In this document: in pieces, positions 8,768 to 18,805 of the stretch | How positions within the stretch are numbered: position 1 is the first letter of the stretch | Layout of the letters: each line of letters starts with the position of its first letter | Assembly (NCBI GenBank): GCA_964235605.1 | Contig: CAXSCR010000019.1 | Coordinates: forward strand, 1 to 63,161 | DNA: 63,161 bases | Reading direction: 5' to 3' | DNA from: DATCRE01 sp964235605 | GTDB taxonomy: Bacteria; Bacteroidota; Bacteroidia; Cytophagales; Cyclobacteriaceae | Position numbers and translations under genes: made by a program | The notes under the pieces: model-generated | Databases searched by the model: none | Told to the model about the DNA's origin: nothing | What the model saw: only the letters and a program-made list of their open reading frames with translations

Positions 8768-9472
8768 ATGACTAAAAAGTTTTCCCTAATCCTCTTCTTG
8801 TTATGCCCTTTATTTCTTTGCGCACAAACTAAGGATAGTTACGAGTATGAATCTGAATTTACCTGGGGTTTAAACAAGAATACCTTTGGTGGCACTGTCG
8901 GCGGTGTCTTTCTCAAGAAGGGCAGAAAGATCAGCCCTAAGTTATTAGAAACTTTTGGCGTAGAGTTAATGAACATTAAACACCCTCAAGAGGTACGACT
9001 CACATCAGACCAAGGATCTTATATCTATGGCAAAAGCAACTATTTCTATTCAGTGAGACTACAATATGGCCGTGATCTGATTTTGTTTAGAAAAGCACCC
9101 CAGCAAGGTGTAGAGATAAAATTTGTTACAGCAGCAGGCATTTCTATAGGCTTTCTTGCCCCTTACTACGTGAACGTCGGCACGCCTGAGTTTCCTGTCT
9201 ACGTGCAGTATAATCCACAAATTTCAACAAGTGAGATACAAGGCACCGGTCATATGTTACAAGGCGTAACGCGCTCAAAAATAAAACCCGGTGCCAATTT
9301 TAAAATGGCAATGAATTTCGAATTAGGTACCATTAAAAGCCAAGTAACAGGTTTCGAAGCTGGCTTCCTTTTAGACGCCTATACCAGCGGAATTGAAATT
9401 GTGCCAACAGCGAAAAGGTTTTCTCTGTATCCAACATTATTTATAGCGCTATTCTATGGAAATCGTAAATAG
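8768..9472 (+). CDS. Exported outer-membrane-like protein, function unknown
   Basis: The 234-residue protein has a clear signal peptide (MTKKFSLILFLLCPLFLCAQ). The mature part is rich in alternating aromatic and polar strands (SNYFYSVRLQYG, SIGFLAPYYV) and ends in YGNRK. This suggests a small outer-membrane beta barrel, of a kind widely conserved but uncharacterised in Bacteroidota. It converges with recO with only 3 bp between the two stop codons. I do not assign a family name. Confidence 0.8.
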   Translation: MTKKFSLILFLLCPLFLCAQTKDSYEYESEFTWGLNKNTFGGTVGGVFLKKGRKISPKLLETFGVELMNIKHPQEVRLTSDQGSYIYGKSNYFYSVRLQYGRDLILFRKAPQQGVEIKFVTAAGISIGFLAPYYVNVGTPEFPVYVQYNPQISTSEIQGTGHMLQGVTRSKIKPGANFKMAMNFELGTIKSQVTGFEAGFLLDAYTSGIEIVPTAKRFSLYPTLFIALFYGNRK

Positions 9473-9475
9473 TCA

Positions 9476-10144
9476 TCAACTTAGAATTTCTTTTAATATT
9501 TGCACTGATCGCATCTCACCTTGTGTTTCAATATGGTCTGCGTAGAATTTAAGTATTAAGTCTAATAGTATCCTTCGATGCGTGTTAGAGATAATAATTA
9601 CCTGGTCATACGCTGCCTTAATTAACCTCTCCAATAATACTTCAATCTCAGCGTCTGTTGTTCTCCCTGCTAGAACTTCATTAATATGATGAGCGCCAAA
9701 CCCCAGATACCTGCTGAGCTTTAATAAGAATAATAGGTGAAAATTCTCAAATCCTTCATCCATCCTATCAAGATTTGAAATTGAAAAATACAAGAAATCG
9801 AAAATTTCTAATGCTTGGCTTTCTTCTTTGATGGTTCGATTAACAACTTCGTTTATAAATAAGGCAATTGCAGACTTTTTAATGTTTGTATTAAGCGATT
9901 GGAAAGGGTAAAGGCATTTGAGTTCTTTTATCCTATTTATGTTTGCCATATCCCTGTGATAAACCACCATGTCAAGTAATGTGAGCGGTTGAAATAGGGC
10001 TATTTTATTTTTAGCTGTCTTGCTTCGTACCCCATTAACGATGTATGCCTGCAAGCCGAACATATCGGTAAAAATATTAACTATAATAGAAGTCTCTCCA
10101 TATTTTGTAAATCTGAAAACAATACCTCGTGTTTTATAAAGCAT
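9476..10144 (-). CDS. recO: DNA repair protein RecO
   Basis: This 222-residue protein begins MLYKTRGIVFRFTKYGETSIIVNIFT, the typical OB-fold N-terminus of RecO. In the RecFOR pathway RecO anneals DNA and helps load RecA at gaps. The helical C-terminal domain is present but lacks the zinc-binding cysteines found in some RecO proteins, which is common in this phylum. The recO-porZ order on the same strand, with a gap of 12 bp, is frequent in Bacteroidota and suggests co-transcription. recR, its usual partner, is at 29256-29864. Confidence 0.93.
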   Translation of the reverse strand: MLYKTRGIVFRFTKYGETSIIVNIFTDMFGLQAYIVNGVRSKTAKNKIALFQPLTLLDMVVYHRDMANINRIKELKCLYPFQSLNTNIKKSAIALFINEVVNRTIKEESQALEIFDFLYFSISNLDRMDEGFENFHLLFLLKLSRYLGFGAHHINEVLAGRTTDAEIEVLLERLIKAAYDQVIIISNTHRRILLDLILKFYADHIETQGEMRSVQILKEILS

Positions 10145-10156
10145 GGTGATGATGTG

Positions 10157-12442
10157 TTATTCAACTACAGCAATTTTGCCAACTATATTTTCTGTAGAAT
10201 CTTGATTGGAAGCGAATACCAAATAGATGCCAGTTACAGCGCGATGTCCGTTATAATCATACAGGTTCCAGGTAGCAGTACCACCGTTAGCTTGTGTTTG
10301 CCAAATTAGCTTGCCACTTATGTCTGTGATCTTTACCGTTGCATCAGCAGCTAATCCACTTATACCAACTGTTCCATTAAATTCTGATGTAATGGGGTTA
10401 GGAAATATTTTTACTGACTGAAATTGAAAATTACTTTCAGTAGCAGCAGCACGATACGAGACAACACCTTGCCCTGTAGCAAAGAAAACCTCTCCGGTAT
10501 CATGGTTGATTTCTATATCATGTATTTGATTTGAAGGCAATGGACTATTTTCCGATGTGAAATTATAAATCAAATCTTCACCTGATGGACCAAATAGCCA
10601 TACGCCATTATCCGTTCCCATCCATTTTCTATTACCTCCATCTACTGCAATAGCCGTTACCTTCTCACTTCTTAATAAGAATCTATTTTCGAAAATAGGT
10701 TTTGAAACATTAAACTCAGAGGCGAATACATCATAAGAACTAGTAACATAAGCGACACCTAAATCGGTACCAATCCAAACATAGCCATCACGATCTAAAG
10801 CTAAGGATCGGACCACGCTGCTGGGTAGTCCACCGGCATTATTTTGCTTGTCAAGATAAGCAGTCTTGTTCTTTTCAGGATCGAAAACAATAAGACCTCC
10901 ACCATGGATTGAATCTAATGCCATCCAAACAAGCCCACTAAAATCCGTTAGAAGTTCTTCAGGATAGCGAGCAGCTGGTGCTGTGAAATCAAATGACTGC
11001 CATGTACTATTTTCCTTTAGTAGCAGAAGCGAATTTATGGCGCCATAATTCGCTACCCATAATCCTTGTTGTGATGCTTCAATAGCAGAGACATTAACAA
11101 ATCTACCTGGTGGATTTATGTTAGCTAGTGGACTATTATTTTCATTGTAAATAACAGACGCTTCTCCCATTCTTTCTTCTAGACCATAGCCAAAAGAAGC
11201 TAAATATGTCTTTTCAGATGTAAAGTCCATATCATTAACATCATAAACATTAGCTGACTGATTATACCATCGGCCTTGTGTGAAGTAGTCATAACCCTTG
11301 CTATTGTTTAGTGGCTGAAAAGTTTTAGTGTGCCCACCTGGCAAACTGTAAATAATCTTATTATGATACTTAAGTCTTGCTGTTGTTGCATTGATAGGAC
11401 CATTGGGCATATAGCTGAAAAACGATCCGCTAACATTAGATATCAGTCCATTAAATTTATCACCGACCCATATTTTACCTGCATTATCTTCAGATGCAAA
11501 TAACGGTTCGCGGATAACATCTGAAACCAATTGCGTTAATTCATTGGCTGGATTTAATCTCCACAAATTTATGCCCTCTGAAATTAGCAAGCTATTTAAG
11601 GATGCGTTGATGGAATTAAAGTCTACATTTTGAAGGAAGGATTCTTTCGTCCAGACACCTGTTTGGTAGCTATAAAGACCAGAATTATTAAAGGCGGTAT
11701 AAATTTTTCCATTGAATGTGGCAACAAAGTATGTAGCGCTATTAAAAATGCCCTGATCAAATCTTTTCCAAGAATTATAATCAAGAAGGTTGTCTGTTAA
11801 ACTTCCGATAAGAATGCCATTCTCTGTGGCTAGGAAGATGCTGTCATTAAGAACAGCACTTTGAAAAATCTTCCGCCTGATGCCATTAACTCCGAGATCA
11901 CGCCAGGTTTCTTTTACTTCCTTTTTATCCAAGTCAAACACAACCAATCCATAATCAGTTGATAAATATGCCATTCTTAAATGAAATGAAATACGATTTA
12001 TTTTTTTTGAACCAGTAACGCCTGATAAATCTTTAAGCCCTGAAAAATTAAAAACGGTATTGTCTTGAATGATGTCAAGGTTACCATCATTATAGGCTAT
12101 CAATAATTGATCGGTCTGTTCGTTGTAATTAATGAAACTGATGCCTGCTCCGCTTAAGCCATTTATTTTAGAATATGTACTTATACTATGGTCTTCTTTA
12201 TCGAATACCATTATGCTATTCGCGGATGCGCCAAAGACCTTATCTGCACCAATTGATACAGAATTTATGGTAGTGTACGATAAATGCATACGCCATGAAC
12301 CCAACGGAATATCGGTTTGGGCAAAGGCTTGTATCTGTAGGAATAAGGTTAAAAAAACAAGGAAAAATAAGTTTGCCCGCAAGGATTTAAGTAATCTTAA
12401 ATTCACCAATAGTACGCTAATGGATGATATAACGTTAGCCAT
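10157..12442 (-). CDS. porZ: PorZ-like beta-propeller protein of the type IX secretion system
   Basis: The 761-residue protein has a hydrophobic signal segment ending in FAQ, then DIPLGSWRMHLSYTTINSVS, the characteristic start of the PorZ N-terminal propeller. Two propeller domains follow (repeats such as DRDGYVWIGTDLGVAYV and NRKWMGTDNGVWLFG). The C-terminus is a type A sorting domain (VKIFPNPITSEF ... GKIAVVE). In Porphyromonas, PorZ belongs to the cell-surface attachment complex and supplies anionic LPS to the sortase PorU. Position between recO and tdk supports the assignment. Its sorting domain means it is itself a secretion substrate. Similarity to two-component propeller proteins is the main alternative. 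Confidence 0.85.
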   Translation of the reverse strand: MANVISSISVLLVNLRLLKSLRANLFFLVFLTLFLQIQAFAQTDIPLGSWRMHLSYTTINSVSIGADKVFGASANSIMVFDKEDHSISTYSKINGLSGAGISFINYNEQTDQLLIAYNDGNLDIIQDNTVFNFSGLKDLSGVTGSKKINRISFHLRMAYLSTDYGLVVFDLDKKEVKETWRDLGVNGIRRKIFQSAVLNDSIFLATENGILIGSLTDNLLDYNSWKRFDQGIFNSATYFVATFNGKIYTAFNNSGLYSYQTGVWTKESFLQNVDFNSINASLNSLLISEGINLWRLNPANELTQLVSDVIREPLFASEDNAGKIWVGDKFNGLISNVSGSFFSYMPNGPINATTARLKYHNKIIYSLPGGHTKTFQPLNNSKGYDYFTQGRWYNQSANVYDVNDMDFTSEKTYLASFGYGLEERMGEASVIYNENNSPLANINPPGRFVNVSAIEASQQGLWVANYGAINSLLLLKENSTWQSFDFTAPAARYPEELLTDFSGLVWMALDSIHGGGLIVFDPEKNKTAYLDKQNNAGGLPSSVVRSLALDRDGYVWIGTDLGVAYVTSSYDVFASEFNVSKPIFENRFLLRSEKVTAIAVDGGNRKWMGTDNGVWLFGPSGEDLIYNFTSENSPLPSNQIHDIEINHDTGEVFFATGQGVVSYRAAATESNFQFQSVKIFPNPITSEFNGTVGISGLAADATVKITDISGKLIWQTQANGGTATWNLYDYNGHRAVTGIYLVFASNQDSTENIVGKIAVVE

Positions 12443-12454
12443 AATACCTTTAAC

Positions 12455-13051
12455 TTATTTCTTTCGTTTCTGCAGTCCGTCTAAAAAAGCTTTTCTACTT
12501 CTTGCTTCATATTTATCACGCTCACCCAGCATGATCTGTCGATCGTTTTCAGCCAGCCTGAATGAGAACGAAGCAAGCTCACCTGTCTGTGCACAGATAG
12601 CATGCACTTTTGTTACAAACTCCGCTATAGCTAATAAATATGGCATCTGCCCGAATGGCTTACCCTCAAAATCCATATCAAGACCAGCAACAATTACACG
12701 CTTGCCCTGGTTAGCTAACGCATTGCATACATCGGTAATGGCTTCATCAAAAAATTGAGCTTCATCAATGCCAACCACGTCACAATCACCCGAGAGTAAA
12801 AGAAGATCGCTGGCAAAATTTACAGTCGTAGAGCGAATAACATTGGCATTGTGTGAAACAATATTCTGGTCGTGATAGCGCTTGTCAATTACCGGCTTAA
12901 AGATTTCCACTTTTTGCTTGGCAATAATAGCCCGATTTAGACGCCTGATAAGCTCTTCAGTTTTACCAGAAAACATACAGCCGCTAATCACTTCTATCCA
13001 GCCAGCGCGGTCACTATTACGCTTACTCCCAAGGTGAGGTTCAATAAACAT
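12455..13051 (-). CDS. tdk: Thymidine kinase, type II, lacking most zinc ligands
   Basis: The 198-residue enzyme phosphorylates thymidine. The P-loop is GCMFSGKTEELIRRL, the Walker B-like DEAQFF holds the catalytic Glu region, and the lasso loop region follows. In the usual zinc-binding type II enzymes four Cys or His residues hold the lasso. Here only the first is kept (ICAQTG), the second is Thr, and the later pair in GERDKYEARSRKAF is Ser and Ala. The zinc site therefore looks lost. The gene precedes porZ on the same strand with a gap of 12 bp. Confidence 0.95.
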   Translation of the reverse strand: MFIEPHLGSKRNSDRAGWIEVISGCMFSGKTEELIRRLNRAIIAKQKVEIFKPVIDKRYHDQNIVSHNANVIRSTTVNFASDLLLLSGDCDVVGIDEAQFFDEAITDVCNALANQGKRVIVAGLDMDFEGKPFGQMPYLLAIAEFVTKVHAICAQTGELASFSFRLAENDRQIMLGERDKYEARSRKAFLDGLQKRKK

Positions 13052-13121
13052 TCTTAAAATTAATAGACTTTATACTGCTGACCTAAGACTTTAGCGATGA
13101 AGTCATATCAATGACCGTGAA

Positions 13122-13445
13122 TTACTCAGAATACCTGAGATGTGGCAATTTGCATTCTTCAGGAACAGAAATTCTTATATCTCCATTGGACTTAGCCTGA
13201 CATGCTAAGCGTTCTCCTTCTGAAAGGTTGCCCTGCTCCCTATATTTTAATTCGGCTGGCGTGAGTGGGCTAAGGTGCGTACGCCCTTCTAAAACTATTA
13301 CCTTACAAGTGGTACATCTACCCTTACCTCCACAGGCGTGCATCCAGTCTAAGGCAAATATTTGAAAGTTTTGCAATAGTGTTTTGGAAGGATCCGTTAC
13401 TTCCAATTGCAAGTTGCCTAGATTTTGAATAGCAATTATGGGCAT
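13122..13445 (-). CDS. [2Fe-2S] ferredoxin, adrenodoxin-like
   Basis: I start this at the ATG at 13445 (MPIIAIQNLGNLQLEV), which gives 107 residues; the longer open frame adds an unlikely Cys-rich leader. The iron-sulfur ligands are C38, C44 and C47 (ACGGKGRCTTCK) and C82 (LACQ). The CX5CX2C spacing is that of adrenodoxin/Isc-type ferredoxins. It acts as a soluble one-electron carrier. The partner is not encoded nearby. It is divergent from the 342-residue hypothetical gene, with a 90-bp shared upstream region. Confidence 0.9.
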   Translation of the reverse strand: MPIIAIQNLGNLQLEVTDPSKTLLQNFQIFALDWMHACGGKGRCTTCKVIVLEGRTHLSPLTPAELKYREQGNLSEGERLACQAKSNGDIRISVPEECKLPHLRYSE

Positions 13446-13535
13446 GATGTAACAAGGAATTCTACAGATGGTATGGTTAAGAGTGTGGACATAACACAAT
13501 ATCCATTAACTTTATAACTATCAAGTTTTATAACC

Positions 13536-14564
13536 ATGGACGAAAAGATCAGTTTAGAAGCCATTTCATTATACGGTGATGCCTATTCCGAAAAGATACT
13601 TAAAGGTTTTTTTAATACGAAAGATAAAATTACTGGACAGGAAATCCTTTCGTTATGCGACATACCTCAGGTAAATCTTTTTATCGTTCATGAATTATTT
13701 CATTCCTGGAAAGAGGAAAATCGTAAGCTTAAAAGTGCCTATTTTGACTATGAGCATCCTGAAGTTAAAGAGGCCATGGAAAACTTTATGGGGGTTTTAT
13801 CACAGCACATTTCCATTAATCAGCATCATTTCAGTCCCTTATTAAGAAAGGCAGTTAATCACACTTTATTAGTTGTCTTTGATCCGTATGATTTTTATTC
13901 CATAATGGTGTCAGGGAAAAACAATAAACTTGAAGTGGTACCTTTCAAGGAAGAAATTAAATATTTAAAAATCAATAAAGCTCCTTTAGAGAGATTATTA
14001 CAGCGGTTAGAAGAAAAAAATATAACAGAGATTTCTGGCAATGAGGCTTTCGCATTTCTTGATCAAATTCTTGAAGAGGTTAATTTCTCACCCGAAGATG
14101 TGGAGGGATACATCGAAAAATTTTCGACCATTGTTCCCTTAGATCCTGCTAATTTTTATGTTCCAAAAAATGAGGTCTCTGTAAAGCCAATTGTACAAGA
14201 GCCTAAGCCACAACCCCCTCCCCGAACGAATCAGCCAAAGGCAAGTTTGATTCAACAGCCTAATCAACCGCCTTCGCCTTCTATAAACGATAAGCTAAGT
14301 AGTGCGCTCCGCGCAAGCGTAGTTAACAACCTACAGAAGATAGGCAGCATTAAAGACAGCCTTACAATCAACCAGAAGTTTATGTTTACCAAAGTACTCT
14401 TTCATGGAGACTTTGAATTATTCAGTAAAGCCATAGATGATCTTGACAGGCAAGATAACATTAAAGGTGCCATGCGTTATATTGACGACAACTATGGAGA
14501 CTGGGATCAAGAGAGTGAGGAATTCCATGAATTTATGGGACTGGTAGATAAACGCTTTAGCTAG
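13536..14564 (+). CDS. Conserved protein of unknown function with Pro-rich linker
   Basis: The 342-residue protein has no signal peptide or membrane segment, so it is probably cytoplasmic. The N-terminal 200 residues are mostly helical (SLEAISLYGDAYSEKILKGFF). A Pro/Gln-rich linker lies at about 215-250, and a helical C-terminal module (LTINQKFMFTKVLFHGD ... EFMGLVDKRF) follows. I recognise the C-terminal pattern only as something recurrent in Bacteroidota proteins. The gene is followed by ydcF after 36 bp and may be co-transcribed with it. Confidence 0.75.
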   Translation: MDEKISLEAISLYGDAYSEKILKGFFNTKDKITGQEILSLCDIPQVNLFIVHELFHSWKEENRKLKSAYFDYEHPEVKEAMENFMGVLSQHISINQHHFSPLLRKAVNHTLLVVFDPYDFYSIMVSGKNNKLEVVPFKEEIKYLKINKAPLERLLQRLEEKNITEISGNEAFAFLDQILEEVNFSPEDVEGYIEKFSTIVPLDPANFYVPKNEVSVKPIVQEPKPQPPPRTNQPKASLIQQPNQPPSPSINDKLSSALRASVVNNLQKIGSIKDSLTINQKFMFTKVLFHGDFELFSKAIDDLDRQDNIKGAMRYIDDNYGDWDQESEEFHEFMGLVDKRFS

Positions 14565-14600
14565 TACAATCAATACGCGCAAGCGTTAGTTACTGATTAG

Positions 14601-15158
14601 ATGAAAGCCTTAAAATATATTGGTATAATAATTCTGTCGTGGGTTGTAATCCATTCCATTGTTATAGTTGCAGACGGGCTGACTGATAACCCAATTAAAG
14701 CTGATTGCATTCTCATATTAGGCAACACGGTAAATGTCGATGGCACTCCTTCAAAAAGACTGCAAAGCAGACTAGATAAAGGTGCTGATCTTTATAAAAA
14801 TCATTATGCTGAAAGAATTATAGTAAGTGGCGGCAAAGGTAAAGAAGGGCATTATGAAGGAACGGTAATGAAACTTTATTTGATTCAGCAGGGCATAGAT
14901 GAAACCCATATCATTGTAGACAATCTAGGAATTAACACTTTGGAAACAGCGAACAACTTTGTAAAAATTGCCGATACAGAAACCTACAAGTCAGTTATTG
15001 TTGTCTCGCAGTTTTTTCATTTAACGAGAACTAAATTCATTCTAAAGAAAAAGGGTGTTAACAAAGTTTACGCAGCACATGCAAACTATTTTGAATTGAG
15101 AGATGCCTATGCTACACTAAGAGAAACTATTGCTTTTTACAAATATCTGTGGCTCTAA
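14601..15158 (+). CDS. YdcF/SanA family (DUF218) membrane-anchored protein
   Basis: The 185-residue protein has one N-terminal membrane segment (about 5-23) followed by the DUF218 domain. Its signatures are ADCILILGNTV, RIIVSGG and the GINTLETANNF motif. Members include E. coli SanA and YdcF and are linked to envelope barrier function or lipid-carrier cycling, without a settled reaction. The domain faces the periplasm if the segment is an uncleaved signal anchor. It converges with rodA, the last gene of the cell-shape operon. Confidence 0.88.
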   Translation: MKALKYIGIIILSWVVIHSIVIVADGLTDNPIKADCILILGNTVNVDGTPSKRLQSRLDKGADLYKNHYAERIIVSGGKGKEGHYEGTVMKLYLIQQGIDETHIIVDNLGINTLETANNFVKIADTETYKSVIVVSQFFHLTRTKFILKKKGVNKVYAAHANYFELRDAYATLRETIAFYKYLWL

Positions 15159-15192
15159 CTGAACCGGCTCTGCTAACCAACCTTAAGTAGTA

Positions 15193-16470
15193 TTAAACCC
15201 TTTGCAAGAAGTGCATACGACTTGCATCTAGTTTTAATAGAATGAAGAGCAATATTGTAAATGCCCACAAGGATGAACCACCGTAACTGAAAAATGGCAA
15301 TGGTATACCAATAACTGGAAACAAACCTATGGTCATACCGATGTTAATGGTAAAGTGGAAAAATAAAATACAGGCAACACTATAACCGTACACGCGAGCA
15401 AATCTATTCTTTTGCCGCTCTGACAAAAATATCACCCTTAAAATAAGGGCAACATAAAGCGTAATCACAAACAAACTTCCCATCCAGCCATGCTCCTCGC
15501 CTATGGTACAAAAAATAAAGTCTGTGTTTTGTTCGGGCACAAACTTCAACTTTGTTTGGGTACCTTTTAAAAATCCTTTACCAATAAAACCACCACTACC
15601 AATAGCAACTTTTGATTGGTACACGTGATAGCCAACCCCCAGCTGATCGAGTTCAGGATTTAACAAAACACGAATTCGTTTCTGCTGATGATCTTGAAGC
15701 ACGTTGTTGAAAACGAAATCAACGCTTTTTATGGTTACCATCAACATGACAGCGCCTGCGGTTATAACAAGCAATCGTTTAAACTTCTTTCTGCGATAAA
15801 GGAAAATTATAGCCGCCCATACTACACCTATTAAACCGAATAAAATGTATTCATTCTCTACTAACAGGGTTAGAACGAATATGATGGTTATACCCAATCC
15901 TACCAATAGCAAGAAAGGCGACATGCCTTCTCTATAAAATACCAATACAAAAACCGTAAAGACCAATGCGGTTCCGGCATCTTTCTGTAATAGAATTAAA
16001 ATAATGGGCACACAAATAAATCCGAAGGCCATCACTTGGTTACGAATGTGATCCATTCTAAAACCAATTGAACCAATAAACTTTGCAAGCGCTAGTGCTG
16101 TTGCGAACTTGGCAAATTCAGAAGGCTGTACACCGAATGACCCAATTCCTAGCCAAGCTCGATTACCACCTACCTCTTTACCAATAAAGGGTACAAGCAA
16201 CAATAGAAAAAGTACAGCCCCATATATTATGTAAGCAAAGGCTTCATAGAAACGAAGATCGATAATAAGGATCGCAGCGATAATGATCATAGAGGTAAGA
16301 ATGAACATCATCTGCCTACCTGAATTTAACGACAAATCGAAGATCGATTGATTTGCTGTATGATCGTATGTTACAGAGAAAATATTAACCCATCCCCACA
16401 ATACAATCACCGCATAGATCATCACCGTGACCCAGTCAACTTTATGCGTTATGTTTTCTACTTTTTTCAA
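15193..16470 (-). CDS. rodA: Rod-shape SEDS peptidoglycan glycosyltransferase RodA
   Basis: The 425-residue polytopic protein is of the SEDS family. Typical motifs are QPSEFAKFATALALA, KDAGTALVF and the C-terminal IGIPLPFFSYGGSSLWAF. RodA polymerises lipid II with PBP2 in the elongasome. It overlaps mrdA by 4 bp and ends the mreBCD-mrdA-rodA operon. Length and predicted membrane segments fit the family. Confidence 0.96.
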   Translation of the reverse strand: MKKVENITHKVDWVTVMIYAVIVLWGWVNIFSVTYDHTANQSIFDLSLNSGRQMMFILTSMIIIAAILIIDLRFYEAFAYIIYGAVLFLLLLVPFIGKEVGGNRAWLGIGSFGVQPSEFAKFATALALAKFIGSIGFRMDHIRNQVMAFGFICVPIILILLQKDAGTALVFTVFVLVFYREGMSPFLLLVGLGITIIFVLTLLVENEYILFGLIGVVWAAIIFLYRRKKFKRLLVITAGAVMLMVTIKSVDFVFNNVLQDHQQKRIRVLLNPELDQLGVGYHVYQSKVAIGSGGFIGKGFLKGTQTKLKFVPEQNTDFIFCTIGEEHGWMGSLFVITLYVALILRVIFLSERQKNRFARVYGYSVACILFFHFTINIGMTIGLFPVIGIPLPFFSYGGSSLWAFTILLFILLKLDASRMHFLQRV

Positions 16471-18293
16471 TCTAAAAATTTGCCACGTAAAACATACTCT
16501 TCAATGTTAGGGCGCTTAGTGCCTCCAAATAAATATTTTTCAATCATTAAACTGGCAATGGAAGCGGCCGCGCGACCACCTTGTCCGGAGAATTCAACAT
16601 AAACGGCAACAGCAATTTTTGGATTTTCTTTAGGCGCATACGCGATAAACACCGAGTGAGCCGGTCTTGGATTATTTTGTACGGTTCCGGTTTTGCCACA
16701 AACAATAACATCTTTTAATGAAGCACGGTACTGACCTGTTCCCTCCATAACCACACGCTCCATGGCATCGGCAGCTATTCTGAAGTTAGATGAATCGATG
16801 GTTGTATAATGTTTCTCTAGATACTGAGGCAGTGGTTTACCATTAACACCAATTGATTTTACTAAGTGGGGTGTAATATAATATCCCTTATTTGCCACTG
16901 TAGCCGTAAAGTTTGCCATTTGTAATGGCACAACTAAGTTTTCACCTTCACCAATGGCGATGGAATAAATGTTTGAAAATTTCCATGGTCTGCCTCCGTA
17001 TGCACGATCATAATACGCCGGACTTGGAACCAACCCATTTTTTTCATTTGGCAAATCAATTCCAAGCTTGCCTCCAAAACCAAAACTTTTCATGTGCTTT
17101 GTCCATTGTTCAAGGCCAATGCGTGTGTCACTAAACGGATCATTACCTTTACCTTGATTCAACATTCTACGAAGTACACCATGAAAATAAGGATTACATG
17201 AATTGGTAATTGCGCCCCGCAAGTCTTCATTTGAATGAGGTCCATGGCAGTCTATGATTGATCGATCACAACGAATTCGTGTTTCAGGTGTGACAACTCC
17301 TTCTTGTAAGGCCACCATCGCTTGCGCGATTTTAAATATAGAACCTGGGCGATATTGTGCCATTAAAGGTCTGTTAAATAATGGCTTGTTGGTATCGTTA
17401 CTTATCAATACATAATTGGAGCTGTAATTTCTTCCTGTCAATTGAGTGGGGTCATAAGAGGGGCCTGAAATCATTGCCATGATTTCACCTGTTGCTGGTT
17501 CTATGGCAATAATACTTCCTGATTTTCCATTTAATAGAAATTCGCCATACTCTTGTAAATTTAAATCAAGGGAAGAAACTAAATCATGCCCTGGTACTGA
17601 CATTGTATCATATTTACCTCCTTCATAAGAGCCTTTAATAACACCATCTTTATTACGCATTAAATATTTAACACCGCGGGTACCCCTCAAGTGCGTTTCA
17701 TAAAAAGATTCTATACCACTTTGACCTGTATAATCGCCTTGACGATAAATTCCGTCCTTATCTTTCTTTAATTGTGATTTAGATATTTCGCTCACATAGC
17801 CAAGTGCATTTGCGCCGGCTTTAGATATATAGGCTCGGGTTGTTCTTGCCTGAATATAGAAGCCGGGGAACTCATCAATATTGTCTTCAATTTTCGCAAG
17901 ATCGAAATTTGAAAGCTGATGTATAAAAGGAGTAGGCTGGAGCTCTGATGCTTTTTTATTTCTTATTTCCGACATCAATGATTTAAATCTTCCCTTCAAC
18001 TCTTCTTGTGTCATATCGAAAACATGACAAAACCTGGCGCTGTCAAGATTCTTGATTTCTTTTAAAATAATGAGGAGGTCAAATTCAGGGTTATTATAAA
18101 CCATGATCTTACCATTACGATCGTAGATAAGTCCGCGTACAGGATATTGTATTTCTTTACGGATTGCGTTAATACTGGCAAGATTCTTATAGTTTTCATT
18201 CAATACCTGAATGGAAAATAGCTTGATCAGAAAGATAACGGCGACTAGTATCACCACGCCCTGTATAATTTCCTTCCGGCCCTCGTTAATCAT
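16467..18293 (-). CDS. mrdA: Penicillin-binding protein 2 (elongasome transpeptidase)
   Basis: The 608-residue class B PBP has an N-terminal membrane anchor (about 10-30), a PBP dimerisation domain and a C-terminal transpeptidase. The active-site motifs are SIFK (within YRPGSIFKIAQAM), SCN (ITNSCNPYF) and KTG (VCGKTGTVQN). It cross-links peptidoglycan during side-wall growth together with RodA. It overlaps mreD and rodA by 4 bp each, so the genes are probably translationally coupled. Confidence 0.96.
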   Translation of the reverse strand: MINEGRKEIIQGVVILVAVIFLIKLFSIQVLNENYKNLASINAIRKEIQYPVRGLIYDRNGKIMVYNNPEFDLLIILKEIKNLDSARFCHVFDMTQEELKGRFKSLMSEIRNKKASELQPTPFIHQLSNFDLAKIEDNIDEFPGFYIQARTTRAYISKAGANALGYVSEISKSQLKKDKDGIYRQGDYTGQSGIESFYETHLRGTRGVKYLMRNKDGVIKGSYEGGKYDTMSVPGHDLVSSLDLNLQEYGEFLLNGKSGSIIAIEPATGEIMAMISGPSYDPTQLTGRNYSSNYVLISNDTNKPLFNRPLMAQYRPGSIFKIAQAMVALQEGVVTPETRIRCDRSIIDCHGPHSNEDLRGAITNSCNPYFHGVLRRMLNQGKGNDPFSDTRIGLEQWTKHMKSFGFGGKLGIDLPNEKNGLVPSPAYYDRAYGGRPWKFSNIYSIAIGEGENLVVPLQMANFTATVANKGYYITPHLVKSIGVNGKPLPQYLEKHYTTIDSSNFRIAADAMERVVMEGTGQYRASLKDVIVCGKTGTVQNNPRPAHSVFIAYAPKENPKIAVAVYVEFSGQGGRAAASIASLMIEKYLFGGTKRPNIEEYVLRGKFLD

Positions 18294-18805
18294 ACCCTTT
18301 TTCTATAAGGAAATAGAAATTGAACTATTACTATAGCGGTTACCGTAAAAATAGTGCTTGCTGAGATCTTTAACATGGTAAACCAAAACATTGTAAAACC
18401 GCCGGCTTCTGTAAAAAAAAGTATTGCATGATGCAAGAAGACAAGCGGTAACGCATAAACAACAAACCATTGCAATCCGTTCGTGTCAAGTGAAGGAGTT
18501 GCACTGCTATCATATCCGCCTTGTGGCGTAAGTAAGTTTAAATAAAACGACCTGATGTACATAATGAATACACATGCCAATGCATGCAACCCAATGCTAT
18601 CATAGAATATGTCTACTGAGAATCCCAAAAGAAAGCCTATCAACATCATAACGAGTGGATTAGACTCCACCGGCAGCAGCAGTAAAAATGCTACATATAG
18701 GAAACAAAATGCCGAATGAAATAACACAATGTTTTTGAGTATCAACACCTGATAGAACAGGTATGAAAAAAATGAAATTATTTTAAAAATGTTTATTCTG
18801 CTCAT
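18290..18805 (-). CDS. mreD: Rod shape-determining protein MreD
   Basis: The 171-residue protein is almost entirely hydrophobic, with about five membrane helices, and sits between mreC and mrdA as MreD does across bacteria. It is a membrane part of the elongasome that binds MreC. Sequence identity within this family is low, so the call rests on position, size and topology. It overlaps both neighbours by 4 bp. Confidence 0.88.
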   Translation of the reverse strand: MSRINIFKIISFFSYLFYQVLILKNIVLFHSAFCFLYVAFLLLLPVESNPLVMMLIGFLLGFSVDIFYDSIGLHALACVFIMYIRSFYLNLLTPQGGYDSSATPSLDTNGLQWFVVYALPLVFLHHAILFFTEAGGFTMFWFTMLKISASTIFTVTAIVIVQFLFPYRKRV

